A DNA stretch of 64,000 bases from Euglena gracilis (Eukaryota; Euglenida; Euglenophyceae; Euglenales). Location of the stretch: positions 63,384,046 through 63,448,045 of the forward strand of contig CP154954.1 in the NCBI GenBank assembly GCA_039621445.1. Reading direction: 5' to 3'. Shown piece after piece: positions 18,875 through 28,258 of the stretch. Position numbers and translations under genes: made by a program. The notes under the pieces are model-generated. The model did no database searches, was not told where the DNA came from, and saw only the letters and a program-made list of their open reading frames with translations. Position 1 is the stretch's first letter. Every line of letters begins with the position of its first letter.

Positions 18875-21391
18875 TCAGAAAGTGTTCATGTTTATGTCTA
18901 TGTTATTGCGCTTGTTCCACAGCTTCCAAACCTGCTGGACATATCCAACAAAACTGGATGCTGGCTCCCAAGTGTCCTCCTCTGGCCCATACCCTTTCCA
19001 GCGAACTTTCCAGTAGTGCACTCCCCTGTCGACTTTGTGGTCTATTATCTTATCGACCACAAAGTCGTCCGTTTCAGGTAATCTGGAACGGGGTTTGAAA
19101 TATAGGCAGGGGATAGCTTTTCCGTCTGGGGGGCTTAGGTACGGTTTGAAGTCGTCCATATGGACGTCCTCAACCCCGTTGGGCAAGGCAACTTTATATC
19201 GCCCGCTACTACCTAACCTCTCCAAAATTTCGCATGGGCCGAGCCAAAGAGGATCTAGCTTGGAAGATTGCATGCGGGTGCGGTTATTCCGTACCCACAC
19301 GCGGTCACCTGGACTATACACAGGTGTGTTGAAGTTCTGTAAAAACGATTTCCGTTTGTTGGAATGAATTTCTGTGATACGTGATTGGACTGCAGAGCGG
19401 AGTGATTCCACTTCTGCAAACCACGTTTCACAGCTGACGCTACTTCGGGCGGGTCTCTCCGAGGGGATATCCCCTATGGCCGGAGGGTCTCGTCCGAAAA
19501 CAATTTTGTATGGTGAGTGTGGTAATACCAACCCTGGCAAGGAATTGATGTAAAATAAACACCAATGAAGAACGGATAACCAATTCTTACCCGAGTCAGC
19601 CAGTGAAAGGCGAAGCAAATTGACAACGGATTTCACGGCTGCCTCGGCTCTACCATTGCCTTTCGGGCGGTATATAATGGAAAAATGCTGCTCAATGCCG
19701 AGTAAACCGCACAAAGTTGTGAAAAACCGCGAAGAGATCAAGTGATCTTGATCACTCACGATTTCGTTCGGTAAACCCATTAAGCAGATACATTTCTCCA
19801 AGAATATGGATGCCAAAATTTGGGCTGTCAACCCTGCTTTCCGGCATGGAATGGCTACTATGTACCCACTCAGCCGACAGACGACAACAAAAACGTAATC
19901 GAAAATTTTGTCATCTGATCCTTTGCAAGGTTCAAGTTCGAGAAAATCCATGCAGAGGGACGTAAAAATGTCAGGTGGTACGGGGAAAAAGTCCATCGTA
20001 CCAGGGGGGGTACCTCTGCGCGGTTTCACAGCCTGACGAAGTTGGCACCGTTGCGAAATTCGCAAACAGCGCGAATATAAATCTTTTGCACTCAGGGTTG
20101 TGCAATATCTGCGACCCACTAGTGAAAGAAGTTTGGGGGCCCCAGGGTGACCATGGTTGTGATAGCTCAAAATCACATCATCAACCAGGTCTTGGGGTAT
20201 ACAATATTTATAACCAGAATCATTCCGGAAAATAAGCCGCAATGGTGATAGAGAGTAATTCTCTATGGATTCACCATTACGAAGTCTATTCACAATGGTA
20301 CTATATATAGGGTCACGCGAATAATCCCATTCGCGGAAAAATAGGGAGGTAGGAGTTTCCGTACGCGTAATGCGACGGGGTCCGGCAGTGCGTCCACGCC
20401 GTCGCCTTCCACGCAATGGTGAAATGGCGATGCTGCGATATACCCGGGAAACGGGTAGTGAATCGGGCATGTTGTCCGCGGCGTCGGATCGACGTGCGAA
20501 CTGGTCAGCCTCATGGCTGCCATGAAAAGTCGCATCACCCTCATCCGGGTTCCCAGGATAATACCAGGGGGCTCGGCTGAGAGGATCCGCAACTCTTTGC
20601 GTGTGACCTGGGGTATAAATTACCACCAGGTTAAACTGGCTCAAGAACTCATGCCATCGGCATCTTCTGCCCACTGATGACATGGCCTTGTTCAGGTCCT
20701 CGGTATACCAGTGTTGAAGGCTCTCATGATCCGTCAACACGAGTATCTGGACCAAGCTACTGGCTATCCAGCTGCGGAATTTCTGGAGAATAAGCACAAT
20801 GGCATATGTCTCCTTTTCGCGAATGCTCCATTTAACCTGTCCTTTCCCGTTGTCGCCCTGTAGCTTCCTGCTGAAGAAAGCCACAGGTCGGAGTTCATTC
20901 GCCGCATTATGCTGGCTAAGAACTCCGCCAACAGCGTAATCGCTGCTGTCGACTTCCAGGACATACGGTTTGTATGGATCCGCGATATCGAGAACCACGT
21001 TCTCGAGGAGCAAGTCTTTGATTTTATTCAAGGCCTCGCGCATTTGGTCATCCCAAATGACTTTTGCGTTATCGGGTGTCCGATTTTTGAGTTGTCGGGT
21101 TAGGGGTACCGCGATTTTCACGAAATCTTTCATGTAAATCGCGTAATATTGGGCTAATCCCAAAAATCCCTTTAAATGCGTTAAGGTCTTAATGACCTCA
21201 GGAGTCCATTTCTTAATGGCCTCCATCTTACTGGGTGCGGCTTTACGCTGCCCGTTGCTCAAGATATGCCCGCAAAACTTAATAATTTTGCGAAACAGGT
21301 GCATTTTGGAACCCTTCACAAAAAGCAAATGCTTTTTGAACGCGGATAATACCGCCCGCACATCGCGATAATGCGGTTCGAGGATATCCTC
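18875..21391 (-). CDS. pol: element A pol, distal part: RT thumb/connection, RNase H, integrase, chromodomain
   Basis: Continues the pol frame after an in-frame TAG at 21392-21394. Order: RT C-terminal part (MHLFRKIIKFCGHIL), RNase H (EVDSSDYAVGGVLSQ, RKLQGD, REKETYAIV, LTDHESLQHW), integrase and chromodomain. The integrase zinc region has H-X3-H (HNHGHPG), but the usual Cys-X2-Cys reads ISQRCQ in both copies. The catalytic core has Asp in SLCMDFLEL, Asp in IVSDQDHL and Glu in GRAEAAVK, the retroviral DDE triad. The last 60 residues are a chromodomain ([32 protein letters not shown]). In chromoviruses this domain steers integration to histone-marked chromatin. The first ATG of the stretch is at 21361, but it is unlikely to be a real start. 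Confidence 0.93.
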   Translation of the reverse strand, partial: EDILEPHYRDVRAVLSAFKKHLLFVKGSKMHLFRKIIKFCGHILSNGQRKAAPSKMEAIKKWTPEVIKTLTHLKGFLGLAQYYAIYMKDFVKIAVPLTRQLKNRTPDNAKVIWDDQMREALNKIKDLLLENVVLDIADPYKPYVLEVDSSDYAVGGVLSQHNAANELRPVAFFSRKLQGDNGKGQVKWSIREKETYAIVLILQKFRSWIASSLVQILVLTDHESLQHWYTEDLNKAMSSVGRRCRWHEFLSQFNLVVIYTPGHTQRVADPLSRAPWYYPGNPDEGDATFHGSHEADQFARRSDAADNMPDSLPVSRVYRSIAISPLRGRRRRGRTAGPRRITRTETPTSLFFREWDYSRDPIYSTIVNRLRNGESIENYSLSPLRLIFRNDSGYKYCIPQDLVDDVILSYHNHGHPGAPKLLSLVGRRYCTTLSAKDLYSRCLRISQRCQLRQAVKPRRGTPPGTMDFFPVPPDIFTSLCMDFLELEPCKGSDDKIFDYVFVVVCRLSGYIVAIPCRKAGLTAQILASIFLEKCICLMGLPNEIVSDQDHLISSRFFTTLCGLLGIEQHFSIIYRPKGNGRAEAAVKSVVNLLRLSLADSGKNWLSVLHWCLFYINSLPGLVLPHSPYKIVFGRDPPAIGDIPSERPARSSVSCETWFAEVESLRSAVQSRITEIHSNKRKSFLQNFNTPVYSPGDRVWVRNNRTRMQSSKLDPLWLGPCEILERLGSSGRYKVALPNGVEDVHMDDFKPYLSPPDGKAIPCLYFKPRSRLPETDDFVVDKIIDHKVDRGVHYWKVRWKGYGPEEDTWEPASSFVGYVQQVWKLWNKRNNIDINMNTF

Positions 21392-21394
21392 GCC

Positions 21395-24001
21395 CTATTT
21401 CGCGGATGGCGGTTGGGTTCCCACCAGTACATCATCGATGTACACCAGACCAAACAGTAAATCGCGCAAAACCCACTGGATCATGCGTTGAAACATGGCT
21501 GGGCCATTCTTAACACCCATGGGGAGTACCGTCCATTGGTACACACCCTTGGATGTCACGAATGCCGTATACGGTTGCGAATCAGGATGCAAATGCATCT
21601 GATGGAAACCGCCTTCCATATCAAAGATTGACCACAACCGGTTATCCGATTGTCTTGTGATCAAATCCTCGATCAGAGGTAACGGGAAGGGGTCATCCTT
21701 CGTTTGGGAGTTCAGGTACTGGTAATCTAGCACAAGTCTCCACTTCTTCTGACCAGACTGGTCAGCGGGTTTGGGCACCACAAAAGCCTGTGATGTCCAT
21801 TCGATCTTGGAAGGGATAATCCACTTCCGCTGGATGAGCTTCTCAATCATCTCGTTGAGAGCTTGTTCGCGTTCACCCGAACAACGGAAGAATTTCCGGT
21901 GCATGGGTTTAGCGCCATCCTTGAGCTCGATTTTGCAAACACCGAACAGGCCGCGAATCGCGGGGTCGATGTCGCAGGCGTATACTGGGTTATCCAGTAC
22001 ACCATGAAATTCGCGAGTAATTCGCGAACAATAGTCAGCAGACTTGGGGTGTTGGTCCGCACTCTCAATGACCGCAGAAATCTGCGTTGAGGGTGTGGCA
22101 TCCCCATTGGTACCAAGGTATCTTGGCACACGCACATCGGATATTCCGAATGCGTCGAAGAAACAAACGTGAAAAATGATTTCTTTAACAGGTGGTAATA
22201 ATATACCACAAAAATCCTCAAATAGTGGTACATCAGCGGGTAAATCCCACCAATGAAAACACACATCGGATAGTTGGTGAAACCAATCCGCATTCGGATT
22301 GACGGGTATGAGGAGAGCTCCTCGCGCTTCATCGCGGAGGATTTTCTCCACCACAACCGGAATAAGTTTTGGGGGAGGGTGCATCCAGAGCACCGTATCA
22401 CCCCAAAATTTTAGAAACGCGTTGGAATGTCGCGACCAATATCGCGACAAGCGCGCATGCGCTTTTGATGAAAACGCATCAATTTCCAACGACAAATCGA
22501 AGGAATCAGCCACAACCGCGATTTTGGAGAACCATTCCTCCAAAATACGGTATTGACCAAAATTAAATGCGTTCCATACGCGCATCGCGTAGGAGTCGAC
22601 CTGGTTCGCGGGTTGAAGAGCGGTAACGCAATTCAGGGATCCGCAAACATAAGTCAAGGGTGTGTTATCCACACTCCCAAGGGGCTTTCCCGAGGGTTGA
22701 TGGGTTGGATGGGTGCATACCCAATCCATATCATGCCAGATGGAGGTGGGGGAGGTGTGTAACACGGATTTCGCGGTCCCAAACAACAAGGCAATACCTC
22801 GTTGTTGGAGCACTTGATGTACGGTCGCACATTGCGATCCGCAAACAAGTGTATGGTTACGCGAAATCGGGATTAGTGTTGGTGTTTGGACTAGACATCC
22901 ACAATCGAAATCTGGCTGGGCGGAAATTCTCCTACAGTGCACACATTGGTAGGAGGTGTCGGAGTAGTGGTCCTGGTCGTGCATGTTGGTCTGGTGGGGG
23001 TGTGTGTAAAAGTTGGGATGCGCTTTGGAAGCTGCTGGGGGGTGTACAGATGTATCTGAAAGCGATACATCTGGTGGAAAACGGGGTATTGATGCAGCTG
23101 GGCGACTACTCGACACCGTACGTACTTCAGGCCTTTGGGCGTTCGTCTTGTAACCCAGTGGAACGAGGGGGGTACCGCTACTCGCCTGCCCTGCCTCATG
23201 GGGAACGGAAGTTGGTGTGTCAATGGGCAGGGGGTGAACTTTCTCGGTACACCCGGTGTGGAAAACGTTGGTTGGTGTGGTTGGTAACGGGGTAAAATTT
23301 TTTGAAAACGGTGTGGAAAAATTGGTGGTCGTCGCGGTTGACGCCACCGGTGCTGAAGGTTTGGGGGGCAATGAAGAGAATGGTGATGTGCGCAAACCGT
23401 GGGAGTGGCAATCCACTACCAGCCGGTGCTGACGTAAAAAGGGGTATCCCAGAATTACGTCAGAACCATGGATTCCGGATTCGTATCCCCAGGTATCCGG
23501 AAAATTTTGCGGTTGGGGGGTGTGTGAGTGGTGCTTGGGGATGAGGGGTAGGACAATGTCCAAAAAGCATCCCAAGTCACCACCGCACATGGGGGTGTTG
23601 TCAGCCGTCGTAATTTTGATCGGCTTCTTGGCTTTCACCAAGAGGGGGGTTGGTATCAACCCGAACCGAAAAAGTAGTGCAATGCGACAACCAGTGTCAA
23701 TGAGAATTTTGACTTTTGCACAAAAATTTTGGATTTTGATTTCCGCTTGGACGAAAAGTTCCATGGGGGGTAAGCAAAGTGAAGGGTCTGGCGAAAATTC
23801 GTTTTCTTGCCAGCTTTCCCATGAACCCTTTCCTACTTTGCACAACATTCCGAGCGGAAAGTTGGAGTGGGGGGTGGGGGACCCGAAAATTTTCCGGGTA
23901 CCGACCAGAAAGGCAGATGGGCAGGGGGGGCAGGGTTGATCAGGTCCCACCTCCATCTGTTCATCAGCCCAGAGGTCTGTGCCCTCGGACCTCGGGCTCC
24001 C
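21395..24001 (-). CDS. pol: element A pol, proximal part: protease and reverse transcriptase
   Basis: Same frame as gag and entered by reading through the UAG at 24002-24004. The first in-frame ATG is at 23956, but the 15 codons before it are conserved in element B, which favours a Gag-Pol fusion. The retropepsin active site is ILIDTGC, about residue 87 counted from that ATG. A long, poorly conserved Pro/Ser/Thr-rich linker follows. RT shows KKWRLVLDYQYLN, SIFDMEGGFHQMHL, VLPMGVKNGPAMFQR and the catalytic LVYIDDVLVG. A TAG at 21392-21394, nine codons after YIDD, ends this part. Element B has a sense codon there, so the stop is probably a mutation of this copy (or a sequencing error). Confidence 0.93.
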   Translation of the reverse strand, partial: GSPRSEGTDLWADEQMEVGPDQPCPPCPSAFLVGTRKIFGSPTPHSNFPLGMLCKVGKGSWESWQENEFSPDPSLCLPPMELFVQAEIKIQNFCAKVKILIDTGCRIALLFRFGLIPTPLLVKAKKPIKITTADNTPMCGGDLGCFLDIVLPLIPKHHSHTPQPQNFPDTWGYESGIHGSDVILGYPFLRQHRLVVDCHSHGLRTSPFSSLPPKPSAPVASTATTTNFSTPFSKNFTPLPTTPTNVFHTGCTEKVHPLPIDTPTSVPHEAGQASSGTPLVPLGYKTNAQRPEVRTVSSSRPAASIPRFPPDVSLSDTSVHPPAASKAHPNFYTHPHQTNMHDQDHYSDTSYQCVHCRRISAQPDFDCGCLVQTPTLIPISRNHTLVCGSQCATVHQVLQQRGIALLFGTAKSVLHTSPTSIWHDMDWVCTHPTHQPSGKPLGSVDNTPLTYVCGSLNCVTALQPANQVDSYAMRVWNAFNFGQYRILEEWFSKIAVVADSFDLSLEIDAFSSKAHARLSRYWSRHSNAFLKFWGDTVLWMHPPPKLIPVVVEKILRDEARGALLIPVNPNADWFHQLSDVCFHWWDLPADVPLFEDFCGILLPPVKEIIFHVCFFDAFGISDVRVPRYLGTNGDATPSTQISAVIESADQHPKSADYCSRITREFHGVLDNPVYACDIDPAIRGLFGVCKIELKDGAKPMHRKFFRCSGEREQALNEMIEKLIQRKWIIPSKIEWTSQAFVVPKPADQSGQKKWRLVLDYQYLNSQTKDDPFPLPLIEDLITRQSDNRLWSIFDMEGGFHQMHLHPDSQPYTAFVTSKGVYQWTVLPMGVKNGPAMFQRMIQWVLRDLLFGLVYIDDVLVGTQPPSAK

Positions 24002-24004
24002 CTA
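24002..24004 (-). promoter_or_regulatory. candidate programmed readthrough stop (gag UAG pol)
   Basis: GAG-UAG-GGG-AGC-CCG: gag and pol are in one frame on either side of a single UAG. Element B has the same stop, the same following G and about 91 per cent identical nucleotides over the next 39 codons. This is the arrangement used by gammaretroviruses, where a downstream RNA structure stimulates readthrough. Confidence 0.65.
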
Positions 24005-27000
24005 CTCCAGGTCCGAACCGGCCGAATAGCCGGCTATGGGTCTTTTAGAGGTGTAAACGGATTTCAACGTGCGCACCGCCATGCGGGCCTCGTCGAAATC
24101 GGTATCCGTGGTCTCATCCCCCTCCCTGCCCGAAGCCGGGGTGTCGTCCTCCATACAAGATATCTTGAAACCGACTTTATGGCGGTTGGAGGAGTGACCC
24201 TTGTCACTGCGATTCATACCGCGATGACGTTGGCCAGGGAGGGGAGAACGAGAACGCAGACATTTGGATGAGTGGTGATCACTCGATCCACAAAGCGAAC
24301 ACCGAGATTTGTGTCGCGATTCTGGGTAACGGGGGGATCGGTTTCCCGATTTCCCGTCAAACCGTCGTGGTGACCGGATATCCCGTCGACCATGACCGGT
24401 GTATCGGGGTTTTCCCGATGAGGATCGCGAAGAGGATGATCCGCTTCGCGAACGCGATCGCGATGTCTCGCGATGAGAATAACGCTTCTTGGCCGGGTCA
24501 CCGGGTGACCTACCCCGAGGGGTACCGTATTTCCGCTCATCGCAGAACGGGATCCGGGGGCTAATTCCACCGGAACGGGGACCCGATGACCGTGAATTGC
24601 CCGATTGGCGTGAAAACGCGGAGGAACCCGAACCTCGTGATGAGGTCGAGCCTCGCGGACTCTGAATACGCTTACGCGCTTCAGGATTAGGACATTCCCG
24701 AGACATGTGTCCCGATTTGTTGCACAAAAAGCACACTTTATCCGTGGCTTGGTCCGAAGAACGCGGGTATCGCGTTTTCGATCCCGTGGTAGGTGAAGTG
24801 GGCGAAACCGGTGATTTTTGCAATGCGTTCACCGAACCAGTTGGTAATCCAGCGGTTGGGTGTGCGTTATACGCGGATTGAATCTGACCAAGAAGCTGTG
24901 ATAGCTTCAACTGCTTGGAAACATAATTCCAGCGTTGGTCAAGAGTCATTGGATGACTCGCCAACTCCTCACGGTGGATATCCTTGATGAGGCTAGGCGT
25001 GAAATGCATGAGAACAGCATCAAACTGTTCGCGCATTTGCTTTTCACTGAGTTCATCCACTTCAGCGGCAAGTCCTAACCATTTGGCATACCAAAGGTCA
25101 ATGGACTTCCACTTGCGATCGGGTGGGGCGCATTGCCGCCACTTGGTCTCTAGGGTAATCCTAGCGACCAAACTTGAACTGGTGGAAGCGTATTGCTCCA
25201 CCAGGTCGTCAAAGGAAACGCGGTAGCGAATCACGAGTTGTCGCGCGCGTTCCTTCTCATCCCTTAGGAGGCAATCGATGAATTCCATCTTGATCACCTC
25301 CGGGTTTGTGTCCTGGGTTGGCCATTTCAATGCCCAGTAATACTCCCAGTCGCGGAAAAACTGTCTCCATGTGGTTGGATCACCATCCCACTGGGGTTTC
25401 ACCTTATTCGTGATTGCGACGGTGCCCTTGAAGACTTTCTGAGAAACCCAATGACCCTCGGTGGTATTCCGCGGTTTTGGGCCTGGGTACGCTCGAGCAC
25501 CAAGCGTATCCTTTCCGGATTCTTGTCGGAATAGCGAGATTTCTGGTGAAGGTGAATCCTGGTACCGGAAATCCGGTCGCAAACCCTGTTGGTCACCCGT
25601 AATACGGGGACTCTCCGGTGTGGGGGTATGTCGCGCATGCAACGTGTGACCCACTCCCGGTGTACGGGTTTGGCTCATTCCACGCACAAGCATGGAATGA
25701 TGGATTTCTTGGTGGAGACTTGGCGGAATCGCCGTGTTTTCCGCAAATTCGGTTCCCGTAATGGGAAATTCATCCGGAAACTGGGTTTGGGTTGTGGACA
25801 AGGCCAATGGTGGTACAATTCGCGGAATCGCGGATTGTGACACTCGGGACACGGGTGGTGGTGGTGCATGTGCACCCAGAGCCGGGTTATGGAAACGCGA
25901 CTCTGGAACATTTGGCGCATCTTCGGCAATGCATACTGCCGAATTGCGGTGTGAAACCCGCTGTTGGTTGGACACATTATCCAAACCCACAGACAAGTCA
26001 TGCACACTTTGCTCCAAATGCTCAACGAGTTGGAGTTGGCCGCAAATACGGTCAACTTCATCCTCCAAAGCGCGAATACGCTTGCGGTAACGGGAAAAGT
26101 CATCCAAGTGCGGAATCCTTTCGGAAATTCTGGTAACATCTTGGACAAGTTTCCCGTGAGACTTATCCAATAATTGGAGTTGTCCCATTAATGCTTTTAC
26201 AGCATTTGACAGAATCTGCAAAGGTGATGTTACCTTGGTTGGTGTGGTGGTGGGTGCAACCGGTGCAGGGTTATCCGACAACGCGGTTGTGGTACCCACG
26301 TGCAAATTTCCGGGTTGTGGGTTATCCAAAAACGCGGAAATTCGCTCATCCAACCTGGTAATGTCACTTTGCGTGGATCGGGCATTCCGATTCACCGATT
26401 CCTCAAGCCGTAATAGACTGTTGCAGAAATCTTGCAAGGTTTCCTGATTGTCAGTGAGCATTTTGTCATAAAATGCCTTGAAATCAGGGTTCTCGGTAAT
26501 CAGGGTTCCCGGATTACCTGCAGGCAAAGACTGCATTTCCGTCACTTTGGTAGACACCGATGCATACCAGGTCTGGAGTTCCCAAATAGCAGTCTGAATA
26601 CCGCTAATGTCCGGAACTCGGTGGGAAAGTGTGGAATAGCTTTGTTGCAAACCCGCAATGGCCGAGTTAATCCCGCCAATGTCGGATTGCAACTGCAACT
26701 GCAGGGAATCCTGCCGTTGTGCTACTTCCGCGACTTTCGCGCTCAGATTGGATAATCCAACCCGATTTGCGTCACAATAGCAGGTTTTCTGCTCCAAACG
26801 GGAAAGTCGCTCCTCCAACTGCCGCACATACGTGTGGGGATCAAAATTCTCGTTGGCTTGTGACTGGAATTGCCGAAACTTTTCCGTTTCATCGCACAAC
26901 TGCATAATGCGGTGTTGCGATTCATGGAAAGTTGCGGACAATGTGGTGAAATGGTCCATAGACACAAATCCACCACTGTTTGTTGTTGCAGACGAGGAAT

Positions 27001-27979
27001 CTCGTGCATGCAACTGTTGCTGCACATGCAACAACGCGGATGAACAGGACTCCATTTGTCCCGATAACTGTTGTAGTGAGTCATGCAAGTGCAGAAACTT
27101 GGAGTCATTCCGCGTTTCCGCTTCATGCATGCATTCACTAATTTGCCGGAAGTTTTGCGGGAGTTGTTGGCACATTTTGTCAAAGGTTTCCCGAAAGTTT
27201 GCAAGGTCAATACCCGCACTTTCGAAATTCCTCTGGCAATATTTGCCAACTTCCTGCAAGTAATTCCAGCAGTATTCCAGCTTGGTGAAGACATGTTTTT
27301 GGTTGTCCTCATCAAACTGAAGCACTTTGTTCAGTGCGGTTGCACAATCTGCAACGCATTGTTGCACATGGTTGAACTGCCTCACAAGGGGGTGATCCCC
27401 TGGAAGCCGAGCAACATCCTGCACATCCTCAGCAGTGAGGAGCTCCCCAGTGCCCTTCCCATAGCCATCCATGGGTTGGGACGTACCAGAGAATTCCGGT
27501 ACCACTAGGCGCGTCTCCGGTTGCCAAGGTAATGCGGGATAGCACCCAAGATCGGGTGGTGGTGGCAAAGCTCTGTAAGGGCTTGCCGGTGGAAGAACGG
27601 GTGGTGGTTGAAAGAAACACGGGGTTTCCAGCCCACCTTCACCAGAGAAGCCCGGTGGCGGAATCACCACGGGTCTCTCCGGTGTGCGCAGCTGCACCAT
27701 TGCCGCAGACAGAGGCGAATACCCCCGTTGTGGCAAGGTGAGTGCGGAAGAGGCCGCATTAGCCTCTGAAGCCGATGATGTGGAGGGCTCATCGCCGACC
27801 ACTGTCAATGATGACAAATGTTGCAATCTTGACAATTGAACCAATCTTGCCTCATTGGCGTGGGAACTGGAAGCACTTTCACATAAAAGCTTCCAATCCC
27901 CAGTTTCCTGGTCAATGTCTTGCAATGATGCCTGTAATAAGGCATAATTGAATTGATGGTTGGGGCCTGTGCTTTGCAT
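24002..27979 (-). CDS. gag: element A gag: 1,325-residue nucleocapsid polyprotein
   Basis: Structural polyprotein that would form the particle and package element RNA. Very long for a Ty3/gypsy Gag (usually 300-500 residues). The first about 900 residues are Gln/Leu/Ser-rich with heptad-like stretches, suggesting long coiled coils (for example LEERLSRLEQK and IRALEDEVDRICGQLQLVEHLEQSV). Then comes a retrotransposon-gag capsid region (NKVKPQWDGDPTTWRQFFRDW, FIDCLLRDEKERARQLV). Near the C-terminus there is one CCHC zinc knuckle (CFLCNKSGHMSRECP) followed by an Arg/Ser-rich tail that contains a second cluster CSLCGSSDHHSSKCL. It ends at UAG (24002-24004) in a context conserved in element B. Start is the first ATG after the leader, equivalent to the start in B (MQST). 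Confidence 0.92.
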   Translation of the reverse strand: MQSTGPNHQFNYALLQASLQDIDQETGDWKLLCESASSSHANEARLVQLSRLQHLSSLTVVGDEPSTSSASEANAASSALTLPQRGYSPLSAAMVQLRTPERPVVIPPPGFSGEGGLETPCFFQPPPVLPPASPYRALPPPPDLGCYPALPWQPETRLVVPEFSGTSQPMDGYGKGTGELLTAEDVQDVARLPGDHPLVRQFNHVQQCVADCATALNKVLQFDEDNQKHVFTKLEYCWNYLQEVGKYCQRNFESAGIDLANFRETFDKMCQQLPQNFRQISECMHEAETRNDSKFLHLHDSLQQLSGQMESCSSALLHVQQQLHARDSSSATTNSGGFVSMDHFTTLSATFHESQHRIMQLCDETEKFRQFQSQANENFDPHTYVRQLEERLSRLEQKTCYCDANRVGLSNLSAKVAEVAQRQDSLQLQLQSDIGGINSAIAGLQQSYSTLSHRVPDISGIQTAIWELQTWYASVSTKVTEMQSLPAGNPGTLITENPDFKAFYDKMLTDNQETLQDFCNSLLRLEESVNRNARSTQSDITRLDERISAFLDNPQPGNLHVGTTTALSDNPAPVAPTTTPTKVTSPLQILSNAVKALMGQLQLLDKSHGKLVQDVTRISERIPHLDDFSRYRKRIRALEDEVDRICGQLQLVEHLEQSVHDLSVGLDNVSNQQRVSHRNSAVCIAEDAPNVPESRFHNPALGAHAPPPPVSRVSQSAIPRIVPPLALSTTQTQFPDEFPITGTEFAENTAIPPSLHQEIHHSMLVRGMSQTRTPGVGHTLHARHTPTPESPRITGDQQGLRPDFRYQDSPSPEISLFRQESGKDTLGARAYPGPKPRNTTEGHWVSQKVFKGTVAITNKVKPQWDGDPTTWRQFFRDWEYYWALKWPTQDTNPEVIKMEFIDCLLRDEKERARQLVIRYRVSFDDLVEQYASTSSSLVARITLETKWRQCAPPDRKWKSIDLWYAKWLGLAAEVDELSEKQMREQFDAVLMHFTPSLIKDIHREELASHPMTLDQRWNYVSKQLKLSQLLGQIQSAYNAHPTAGLPTGSVNALQKSPVSPTSPTTGSKTRYPRSSDQATDKVCFLCNKSGHMSRECPNPEARKRIQSPRGSTSSRGSGSSAFSRQSGNSRSSGPRSGGISPRIPFCDERKYGTPRGRSPGDPAKKRYSHRETSRSRSRSGSSSSRSSSGKPRYTGHGRRDIRSPRRFDGKSGNRSPRYPESRHKSRCSLCGSSDHHSSKCLRSRSPLPGQRHRGMNRSDKGHSSNRHKVGFKISCMEDDTPASGREGDETTDTDFDEARMAVRTLKSVYTSKRPIAGYSAGSDLE

Positions 27980-28258
27980 CTTTCTGATGACAAAAACAGC
28001 AAAAACCCAGAAAACTAAGCAGTTGTGCTGGCACCAGAGGGGCTGTAACGGGTAATACCGTACAGAACCTTCCGGAGCCTGCTCGTCTGCTTAGACGTTG
28101 ACTAGAAGCCGGGAGCTGACGCTGCGACCGTGTAATAACGGTGCAGGGGCTCTCCGCTGCCAGTCAGCGTAGGATCGAACAAATCTGCTACCAAGTGTAA
28201 TACCTGGTAGCCTTTCTGTTTGTGAAGTGTGTATAGGATCGTAACCAATCTGCTACCA
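27980..28258 (-). other. element A leader with duplicated primer-binding site
   Basis: Directly inside the 5' LTR the element strand reads TGGTAGCAGATTGGTTACGATCC, complementary to a tRNA 3' end with CTGCTACCA. The plus-strand text AGGATCGTAACC resembles the T-arm of eukaryotic initiator tRNA-Met (GGATCGAAACC). A second version (AGGATCGAACAAATCTGCTACCA) lies 65 bp further in, at about 28171-28193. Several GTAATA-loop hairpins also lie in the leader, at 28043-28065, 28127-28142 and 28188-28210. Confidence 0.75.
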
